Source of the DNA: Streptomyces olivochromogenes
Lineage (GTDB): Bacteria; Actinomycetota; Actinomycetes; Streptomycetales; Streptomycetaceae
Direction: 5' to 3'
Length of the DNA: 64,000 nucleotides
NCBI RefSeq assembly: GCF_021538895.1
Contig: NZ_JADDRL010000003.1
Location: forward strand, 124,001-188,000
Shown here: piece after piece, positions 58,409 through 64,000 of the stretch
How the letters are laid out: every line of letters begins with the position of its first letter
How positions within the stretch are numbered: position 1 is the stretch's first letter
Program-made: the position numbers and the translations under genes
Notes under the pieces: model-generated
Database searches by the model: none
Told to the model about the DNA's origin: nothing
Seen by the model: the letters and a program-made list of their open reading frames with translations, nothing else

Positions 58409-58807
58409 TCAGGCGTTGCGCGCCTCGGCCTCCTTCAGGATCCGGTCGAACTGGGCGCCCATGGCCTCGGCCAGCGCCTGCGCGCCCGACAGCGGACGCA
58501 CCATGACCGTGAGCTCGTCGATCAGACCGTCCTCGTTCAGGTGGATGAAGTCGCAGCCGCTGAGCTGCCGGTCGCCGACCCGCGCCGTGAACACCAGCGC
58601 GTGGTCGCGGCCGTCGGCGCCGGCGAGCTCGCGCTCGTACCGGAAGTCCTCGAAGACCCGCGACACCCCGTTCAGGATCGCCGCCGTGATCGCCTTGCCC
58701 GGATACGGCTTGAAGACGACCGGGCTGGTGAAGACGACGTCCTCGGCCAGCAGCGCCTCGACGGCGTCCAGGTCGCCCGCCTCGACCGCCTCGCGGAACG
58801 CGCGCAT
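58409..58807 (-). CDS. SnoaL/NTF2-fold protein
   Basis: 132 residues from ATG 58807. MRAFREAVEAGDLDAVEALL, then AEDVVFTSPVVFKPYPGKAI and LSGCDFIHLNEDGLIDELTV, is the NTF2-like cone fold of SnoaL-type proteins and ketosteroid-isomerase relatives. No polyketide genes are nearby to suggest a cyclase role. The gene is convergent on the truncated YCII frame, whose open continuation covers it completely on the other strand. Function unknown; a small-molecule-binding or isomerase role is typical. Confidence 0.85.
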   Translation of the reverse strand: MRAFREAVEAGDLDAVEALLAEDVVFTSPVVFKPYPGKAITAAILNGVSRVFEDFRYERELAGADGRDHALVFTARVGDRQLSGCDFIHLNEDGLIDELTVMVRPLSGAQALAEAMGAQFDRILKEAEARNA

Positions 58808-58907
58808 CGGATCACCCCATAGTCAATTTGTTGAGTAGATGCCGATGAGAGTAATCACCCGCTCTTACGCTGTCCACCGCAACGACCCGGTCACCTAGGC
58901 TGACCGC

Positions 58908-59666
58908 ATGTTCAGCCCCGAAGGCCCGAGCCTGCGCGAACTCGCCGTCCAGGCACTGTCGTCCGTCGAGCGCGGCTACGACCTGCTGGCCCCGAAGTTC
59001 GACCACACCCCGTTCCGTACGCCGGACTCGGTGCTGGAGTCCGTCGCGGCGGCGCTCGACCGGCTCGGCCCCTTCGAGGACGGGCTCGACCTGTGCTGCG
59101 GCACCGGCGCCGGAGTGGACGTGCTGGCGCGGGTGTGCGGCCGCAGCGTCACGGGCGTCGACTTCAGCGCCGGCATGCTCGACGTGGCCCGGCAGGCCCC
59201 GCACCCCGGCCCCGGAGGGCCGCGGATCGCCTGGGTGCGCGGCGACGCGCGGGCCCTGCCCTTCGCGCCGGCCTTCGACCTGGTGGTGAGCTTCGGGGCC
59301 TTCGGCCACTTCCTGCCGCGGGAGCTGCCGGGGCTGTTCACCCAGGTCCGGTCCGTGCTGCGGCCGGGCGGCGGCTTCGCGTTCCCCGTCCTCGCGCCGC
59401 CCCGGCCGTCGAGCCCCGGGTACTGGATGCTGTTCGGTTTCGACACGGTGATGCGGGTGCGCAACGCCGTGTGGCGGCCCCCCTTCGTCATGTACTACCG
59501 GGCCTTCCGGCTCGGTCGTGTGCTCGACGAGCTGGCACGGGCCGGATTCACGGTGGACCTGCACACCCTGCCCGAGTTCGGGCACCGCGCCGACGGCGGC
59601 CCCCGGGTCCGGCTCGTGCTGGCCCGGGTGCCGGGCGCCCCGGTCAGCTCGCCGCCGGGACTGTGA
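58908..59666 (+). CDS. Class I SAM-dependent methyltransferase
   Basis: 252 residues from ATG 58908. SAM motif I: DGLDLCCGTGAGVDVLARVC, then GVDFSAGMLDVARQA (motif II acidic loop). RGDARALPFAPAFDLVVSFG and GHFLPRELPGLFTQVRSVLR with PGGGFAFPV are motifs III and IV. It looks like a small-molecule C-, O- or N-methyltransferase, with no substrate evidence. It converges with the GntR gene and overlaps its 3' end by 23 bp, so no space for a terminator remains there. Confidence 0.88.
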   Translation: MFSPEGPSLRELAVQALSSVERGYDLLAPKFDHTPFRTPDSVLESVAAALDRLGPFEDGLDLCCGTGAGVDVLARVCGRSVTGVDFSAGMLDVARQAPHPGPGGPRIAWVRGDARALPFAPAFDLVVSFGAFGHFLPRELPGLFTQVRSVLRPGGGFAFPVLAPPRPSSPGYWMLFGFDTVMRVRNAVWRPPFVMYYRAFRLGRVLDELARAGFTVDLHTLPEFGHRADGGPRVRLVLARVPGAPVSSPPGL

Positions 59667-60387
59667 ACTCGTAGACCAGCGCGTCCTGTTGGGCGTCGAC
59701 CACGAGGTCGGTGATCTCCAGCGGGCGGGCGTACTGGTCGTGCACGCGCCGGGTCACCCGTACGGAGGCGGCGTCGGCGACCTGGGTGATGGAGTCCCGG
59801 TGGTGCAGCGACAGGCCCGCCTTGCGCATCCAGTCGTAGGCCCGGCGCAACTGTGCGGCGGCGGCGCCGTCGGCGCGGTCCCGGTACCGGCCCAGCTCCT
59901 CGACCTCGGACAGCGCCACCGCCGAGAAGGAGGTCACCGCCGCGCGCAGGGTGCGGCCGTCGGGCGCGGCGGACTCGTAGCGGTGCACCAGCGTCGGCCG
60001 GTGCGGGGCGAGCCCCAGCGCCTCGGCATGCTCCGGCGGGGGCGTCTCCCAGGTCACCGTGGCCCGGTCGACCGCGCACGGGTCGGCGGTCCGTGCCCCC
60101 ACCGGGAAGGCGAGGGACACCGGGTCCTCCATCGGGTGCCCCGACAGGTTGGCGTGGCTGCCCCGCCGGTCGGTGGCGACCAGGCCGTCGCGGCGCAGCA
60201 CCTCCAGCGCCTGCCGGACGGTCTCCCGGCTCACCCCGAAGTGGGCGGCCAACTGCCGCTCACCCGGCAGCCGTTCGCCCGGCGGAATCACCCCCTCGCG
60301 CAGTTCGGCGAGCAACTCCGTCGCGATCCGCCAGTACAGAGGGCGATCCTCCGTCTGCGGGTGGTCGTGGGGGGTGGTGCGGGCCAT
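59644..60387 (-). CDS. GntR-family regulator, HutC/UTRA type
   Basis: 247 residues from ATG 60387, chosen for its strong AGGAGG. Winged HTH: EGVIPPGERLPGERQLAAHF and GVSRETVRQALEVLRRDGL. The UTRA effector domain has HRYESAAPDGRTLRAAVTSF and a C-terminal YARPLEITDLVVDAQQDALV. UTRA regulators sense sugars, amino sugars or histidine derivatives. A near-perfect DasR-type element (TGGTCTAAACCA) lies 64-77 bp upstream of its start, either its own operator or a DasR target. Regulated genes are not clear; the nearest are a methyltransferase and a serine hydrolase. Confidence 0.9.
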   Translation of the reverse strand: MARTTPHDHPQTEDRPLYWRIATELLAELREGVIPPGERLPGERQLAAHFGVSRETVRQALEVLRRDGLVATDRRGSHANLSGHPMEDPVSLAFPVGARTADPCAVDRATVTWETPPPEHAEALGLAPHRPTLVHRYESAAPDGRTLRAAVTSFSAVALSEVEELGRYRDRADGAAAAQLRRAYDWMRKAGLSLHHRDSITQVADAASVRVTRRVHDQYARPLEITDLVVDAQQDALVYEFTVPAAS

Positions 60388-60449
60388 GCCGCGCCTCCTG
60401 TTGGTCACAAGACGTAGCCGTGCGGGCTCATTGCGCGACCACATCTAGC

Positions 60450-60464
60450 ATTGGTCTAAACCAT
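60450..60464. promoter_or_regulatory. DasR-like (dre) operator
   Basis: ATTGGTCTAAACCAT at 60450-60464; the 12-bp core TGGTCTAAACCA differs from the DasR consensus TGGTCTAGACCA at one position. It lies in the gntR promoter region, so it could be read by DasR (GlcNAc response) or by this regulator itself. Confidence 0.6.
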
Positions 60465-60517
60465 CAGGGAAGAGCGGCCCGCCGTTTCGGCCGAAACCGG
60501 ACCGCGCGGTCCCCGCC

Positions 60518-61699
60518 TCACAGCGCCCCGTACACGGCGTCGACCAGCGCCATCTTTCGTGGGTCGTCGGCGATACGAGGCCCCATCCGGTTCATCACAT
60601 AGCCCAGCGACACACCGGCCTCCGGGTCGGCGAGCCCGCACGAGCCGCCGAAGCCGTCGTGTCCGAAAGCCCGTGGGTTGGGCCCGTACGAACCGTTCGA
60701 TCCGCTGAGCCACACGCCCAGCGCGATCTCCGTGTCGTTCTCGAAACCGGCCCCGAGCACCAGGTCGCGGCAACTGCCCTGCCCTTCGCGGACCCGCTCG
60801 GCCGCCTCGGGGGACAGGACGCGCCGGCCGCCGTGGGATCCGCGCCCGGCGAGGACGCCGTACAGCGCCGCGACGGCCCGCGCCGTGCCGTGCCCGTTGG
60901 CGGCGGGGATCTCGGCAGCCCGCCAGCGCGGTGAGTTGGCCTCGGCCGCACCCACGATCGGGTTGGCCAGCGCCGCGATCGCCGTGGGTGTCAACTGGCT
61001 GAAGATCGCGGCCTGTTCACTGCTCCGGCCGGCCGGTGCGTGCACCAGCTCGGCCGCCCGGCCGGACTCCTCCTCCGGTAGGCCGACGGTGAAGTCGATC
61101 CCGAGGGGCCCGGTCACCTCCCGCGCCAGGAAGGCCCCCGGCCGCAGCCCCGAGACCCGCCGCACGACCTCCCCGACCAGGAAGCCGTAGGTGAGCGCGT
61201 GATAGCCCGTCCGCGTCCCCGGCTCCCACCAGGGCTCCGTCGCCGCGAGCCGCGCGGTCGTCAGCTCCCAGTCGTACAGCTCCTCCAGCGAGTGCGGTTC
61301 GCGCAGACCGGACAGGCCGGAGCGGTGCGAGAGCAGATGCCGGACGAGGACCTTCTCCTTGCCCGCCGCGGCGAACTCGGGCCAGTGATCGGCCACCGGC
61401 GCGTCGAGATCCAACAGCCCCCGGTCGGCCAGGAGATGGGCACACAGCGCCACCGGGCCCTTCGTCGTCGACCAGACGTTGACCAGGGTGTCCCGCTCCC
61501 ACGGCCGGGTACGGGCCGCGTCCGCCCAGCCGCCCCACAGGTCCACCACCGGCTCGCCGTCGACGCTCACCGACACCGCGGCGCCCAGCTCGCCCCGGTC
61601 CCGGAAGTTCTCCTCGAACGCCTCCCGGACCGCCGTGAAGCGTGGGTCGCAGTGGCCGTGCACCGGTGACTCGTTCTCCTGCTGCTCCTGCTCCGACAT
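60518..61699 (-). CDS. Serine hydrolase, beta-lactamase/esterase (class C-like) family
   Basis: 393 residues from ATG 61699. RDTLVNVWSTTKGPVALCAH contains the SxxK nucleophile (STTK). LTYGFLVGEVVRRVSG follows a YHALTYG that stands at the YxN position, and HDGFGGSCGLADPEAGVSLG at the C-terminal HxG. No signal peptide, so it is cytosolic like EstB-type esterases rather than a secreted beta-lactamase. Probably hydrolyses esters or amides. It follows an acetyl xylan esterase remnant on the same strand. Confidence 0.88.
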   Translation of the reverse strand: MSEQEQQENESPVHGHCDPRFTAVREAFEENFRDRGELGAAVSVSVDGEPVVDLWGGWADAARTRPWERDTLVNVWSTTKGPVALCAHLLADRGLLDLDAPVADHWPEFAAAGKEKVLVRHLLSHRSGLSGLREPHSLEELYDWELTTARLAATEPWWEPGTRTGYHALTYGFLVGEVVRRVSGLRPGAFLAREVTGPLGIDFTVGLPEEESGRAAELVHAPAGRSSEQAAIFSQLTPTAIAALANPIVGAAEANSPRWRAAEIPAANGHGTARAVAALYGVLAGRGSHGGRRVLSPEAAERVREGQGSCRDLVLGAGFENDTEIALGVWLSGSNGSYGPNPRAFGHDGFGGSCGLADPEAGVSLGYVMNRMGPRIADDPRKMALVDAVYGAL

Positions 61700-61774
61700 C
61701 GGCCCTCCGTCGTCCGCCGGGACTTCGGGCCGCGACGCCGCGGCCCCGGGCCCCAGAACGTACCGACTGGTCGG

Positions 61775-62163
61775 ACCGGAGGGAAGACCCTCAGGCGTAC
61801 GACCGCAGCCGGCGCAGCTCGGCCACCCGGTGGTGCGGGCCGCCTCGATCGCCCGCACCGTGTCCGTGAACATCCGCCGGTAATAGTGCTGGTCGGGGCG
61901 TCCAGGCCCCGCGTCATGAAGCCGGGGTACGCCGGAGCGCCGCCCACCGGATCGGCCGTGCCGCCCCCGCCGAACCCGGCGAACGTCACGTCGTACACCG
62001 ACACCGTGGAAAGGCCGCTGTCCACCGCCTCGAAGCGGGCGTCCAGGTCGTGCTCGCGGGCCTCGCGGAGGGACCTGGACCGGAACGCGTCGAAGTCCGC
62101 GGGCTCCACGGACTCGCTGCGGTACGCGCGGAGCTCGCCGAGAGGAAGGCCGAACAGGGCCAT
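61775..62163 (-). pseudogene. Acetyl xylan esterase/cephalosporin-C deacetylase remnant (AXE1)
   Basis: From ATG 62163 the frame starts MALFGLPLGELRAYRSESVE and goes on to LSTVSVYDVTFAGFGG, the N-terminus of AXE1-family esterases. It then jumps to GGAPAYPGFMTRGLD, normally about 60 residues later, and in another frame to DQHYYRRMFTDTVRAIEAAR. The central part, the catalytic Ser region and the whole C-terminal half are missing, so an internal deletion, a frameshift and a 3' truncation have occurred. Confidence 0.7.
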
Positions 62164-62231
62164 CGGCAGCCGCCTTTGCGAGGTGAGGCGCGGATCGATC
62201 ACACCGTACGTGGGCAGTCGGAGCGGTCTCC

Positions 62232-62260
62232 AGGCCCGCGAGCGGGCGCGGGCCTACGAT
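62232..62260 (+). promoter_or_regulatory. Hairpin and -10-like box before the 8-oxoguanine deaminase gene
   Basis: AGGCCCGCG (62232-62240) and CGCGGGCCT (62247-62255) form a perfect 9-bp hairpin. TACGAT at 62255-62260 could be a -10 box seven bases before ATG 62267, which has no ribosome site, so a leaderless start is plausible. No good -35 was found. Confidence 0.4.
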
Positions 62261-62266
62261 GCAGGC

Positions 62267-63625
62267 ATGACGCCCGCGGTCGATCTGCTGGTCAAGGACG
62301 CCGGACTGCTCGTCGTCGACGGCGAGCGGGAGATCCCGGGCGGCTGGGTGGCCCTGTCGGACGGCCGGGTCACGTCCGTCGGCACGGCCGGCAGCGAGCC
62401 CACGGCCCGCAGGGTCGTCCCGGCGGCCGGACGGCTCGTCACACCGGGCCTGGTCAACACCCACCACCACATGTACCAGAACCTCACCCGCTCCTACGCG
62501 CCCGCCGTCCAGGGCTCCCTGTTCGACTGGCTGACCACGCTCTACCCGCTGTGGGCCGACCTCGACGAGGAGGCCGCGTACGTCTCCGCCTACGTCGGCA
62601 TGGCCGAGCTGCTGATGGGCGGCTGCACCACCTCCACCGACCACCTCTACGTCCACCCCCGGCCCGGCCTCGTCGACGCCGAGATCCGCGCCGCCCGCGA
62701 CATCGGCTTCCGCTTCCACGCCACACGCGGCTCGATGACCCGCTCCGTCGAGGACGGCGGACTGCCGCCCCGCAGCGTCACCCAGACCACCGACCAGGTG
62801 CTCGCCGACAGCGAGCGGCTCGTCCGCGCCCACCACGACCCGCGACCGGGAGCCCTGGTCCGGGTCGCGCTCGCGCCCTGCTCGCCGTTCTCGGTGACCA
62901 AGGAGGTGATGACCGCGAGCGCCGAGCTGGCCGAGCGGTACGACGTGCGGCTGCACACGCACCTCGCCGAAGACCGGGACGAGGACACGTACTGCCGGGA
63001 GACCTACGGCTGCCGGCCCGTCGAGTACTTCGAGGACTGCGGCTGGCTGACCGACCGCGCCTGGGTCGCCCACTGCATCCACCCGAACGACGACGAACTG
63101 CGCCGACTCGCCGCCGCCGGGGTCGGCGTGGCCCACTGCCCGAGCTCCAACATGCTGATCGGCGGCGGCACCGCCCGGGTGACCGAGATGCGCGGCCTCG
63201 GGATGCCCGTCGGCCTCGGCTGCGACGGCTCCGCCTCCACCGACCACGCCTCGCTGTGGCTGGAGACCCGCGGCGCGCTGCTGCTGGCCCGCTACCGCGG
63301 CGGGCCCGGCGCGATGAGCGCCCGGGACGCCCTCGACATCGCCACCCGCGGCTCGGCCGGCTGCCTGGGCCGCGCCGACGAACTCGGGCACCTGCGGCCG
63401 GGCGCCTGCGCCGACCTCGTCGTCTGGGACCTCCACGAGGTCGCCCTGGCGGGCGCGCTCAGCGACCCCGTCGAGACCTGGCTGCGCTGCGGGCCCGCCC
63501 GGGCCTGGACGACGGTGGTGGCGGGACGGGTCCTGGTCGACCGCTCGGAGCCGAACCTGCCGGCCCTTTCGGACGCGCTGCGCGCCCACGCGCGGATCGC
63601 CCGGCGCTGGCAGGAACGGGCCTAG
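62267..63625 (+). CDS. 8-oxoguanine deaminase (amidohydrolase family)
   Basis: 452 residues from ATG 62267. Amidohydrolase metal motifs: PGLVNTHHHMYQNLTRSYAP (HxH plus the family's MYQNLTR), VRLHTHLAED, WVAHCIHPND, and GLGCDGSASTDHASLW with the catalytic Asp. The MYQNLTR and FDWLTTLYPLWADLD blocks are typical of 8-oxoguanine deaminases rather than cytosine or guanine deaminases. The reaction would turn 8-oxoguanine into urate, salvaging oxidised purines. No purine gene is adjacent except the secreted adenosine deaminase at the other end of the window. Confidence 0.88.
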   Translation: MTPAVDLLVKDAGLLVVDGEREIPGGWVALSDGRVTSVGTAGSEPTARRVVPAAGRLVTPGLVNTHHHMYQNLTRSYAPAVQGSLFDWLTTLYPLWADLDEEAAYVSAYVGMAELLMGGCTTSTDHLYVHPRPGLVDAEIRAARDIGFRFHATRGSMTRSVEDGGLPPRSVTQTTDQVLADSERLVRAHHDPRPGALVRVALAPCSPFSVTKEVMTASAELAERYDVRLHTHLAEDRDEDTYCRETYGCRPVEYFEDCGWLTDRAWVAHCIHPNDDELRRLAAAGVGVAHCPSSNMLIGGGTARVTEMRGLGMPVGLGCDGSASTDHASLWLETRGALLLARYRGGPGAMSARDALDIATRGSAGCLGRADELGHLRPGACADLVVWDLHEVALAGALSDPVETWLRCGPARAWTTVVAGRVLVDRSEPNLPALSDALRAHARIARRWQERA

Positions 63626-63662
63626 CTGCCGCGGTACTTGGTGTGCCCCCCCGGTGCCCTGT

Positions 63663-64000
63663 TCACGCCTCCCGGCGTGTCCACTCCGGCTCCGTGTGGG
63701 CCCAGTCGCGCTCCCACTCGTTCATGCGGTGGCGCAGCGAGGCGCGCCGTACGACGCCGTGCGCGACGAGGGCGAGGGCCGCCGCTCCGCCGGCCGCGCA
63801 CACGCCGACGGTGACGGTGTGCTGCCAGACGGCCGCCTCGTTGGGCGGCGGGGCGACCCCGCGTCCGCGGGCATCGAACCACACGTCCACCACGTCACCC
63901 TGCCGGGCTCCCGCCGGGACACGGGCCAGGGCCGTGTGCGTCTCGTTGCCCGGCTCCGTCCAGCGCACCGGCGCCCGGAACGCGCGCTCCCGGCCGCCCT
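63663..64000 (-). CDS. Rv1733c-like membrane protein (5' end outside window)
   Basis: The frame is open to the window edge, so the N-terminal part is missing. Visible: THTALARVPAGARQGDVVDV then WFDARGRGVAPPPNE, the periplasmic loop of the actinobacterial Rv1733c family, followed by a membrane helix (VGVCAAGGAAALALVAHGVV) and a polar C-terminal tail (RMNEWERDWAHTEPEWTRRE). In mycobacteria the family is linked to the dormancy regulon; its function is unknown. Confidence 0.78.
   Translation of the reverse strand, partial: GGRERAFRAPVRWTEPGNETHTALARVPAGARQGDVVDVWFDARGRGVAPPPNEAAVWQHTVTVGVCAAGGAAALALVAHGVVRRASLRHRMNEWERDWAHTEPEWTRREA

Noticed and set aside
1..64000. CRISPR arrays, tRNA or rRNA genes, insertion sequences, attachment sites
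   Set aside because: Reading both strands I saw no regularly spaced repeat of 23-40 bp with unique spacers, no cloverleaf with CCA-adjacent features, and no transposase or integrase frame. The tandem repeats found are of other kinds.

Overview
The window is high-GC actinobacterial DNA that reads as a Streptomyces chromosome. The evidence is strong third-position G/C bias, GTG starts, ATGA/GTGA overlaps, a rare TTA codon in a regulator, a typical Streptomyces intergenic repeat, and familiar neighbours (GPP34 protein, LmeA-like protein, universal stress proteins, YheO-type regulator). At least five decayed genes (TetR, amino-acid permease, alginate lyase, YCII protein, acetyl xylan esterase) suggest an accessory region rather than the conserved core. 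No tRNA, rRNA, CRISPR array, transposase or integrase was recognised.

Layout. 1-12.9 kb: a cut PHP-domain gene and partner, a secreted adenosine deaminase, an inositol-monophosphatase-like protein lacking key metal ligands, an LmeA-like lipid-binding protein, two universal stress proteins, a YheO-type regulator divergent from a threonine/serine dehydratase-type PLP enzyme, and a MerR-controlled efflux pair. 12.9-35.1 kb: the centrepiece, a nine-gene leftward operon for a Pfa (polyunsaturated fatty acid synthase)-type iterative synthase. 35.4-37.3 kb: an AraC regulator with a TTA codon, divergent from an IclR regulator. 37.5-45.4 kb: a ParA/CooC-like ATPase with a small partner, an SseB-like protein, an orphan PqqB-like protein, MarR and HTH regulators, paired CrcB fluoride channels and UppP. 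45.4-50.3 kb: a GntR/FadR regulator with asparaginase, aspartate ammonia-lyase and glutaminase. 50.3-64 kb: two polyprenyl-phosphate-sugar glycosyltransferases, a D,D-carboxypeptidase, GPP34, a short Rho paralogue, YCII/SnoaL-type small proteins, a methyltransferase, a GntR regulator with a DasR-like site, a serine hydrolase, an 8-oxoguanine deaminase and a cut membrane protein.

How the centrepiece should work. Transcription runs ACP - thioesterase - PfaA-like (KS-AT-ACP-ACP-KR-DH) - PfaC-like (KS-CLF-AT-four hot-dog DH units) - PfaD-like enoyl reductase - two acyl-CoA-dehydrogenase-like proteins - Sfp-type phosphopantetheinyl transferase - FAD amine-oxidase-like enzyme. This is a self-contained set: chain extension, ketoreduction, dehydration and enoyl reduction, carrier activation, release, and three flavoenzymes that could add or rearrange double bonds. 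The two dehydrogenases both have Asp where the catalytic Glu of medium-chain acyl-CoA dehydrogenase lies. I do not recognise a described product; a polyunsaturated or otherwise desaturated acyl chain is the inference. The TTA codon in the adjacent AraC gene predicts bldA control.

A second theme is small-scale repetition. At four genes (ends near 8266, 10262, 43179 and 47611) the stop codon and its surroundings are tandemly copied just downstream, and a six-unit 15-bp repeat lies at 44371-44460.
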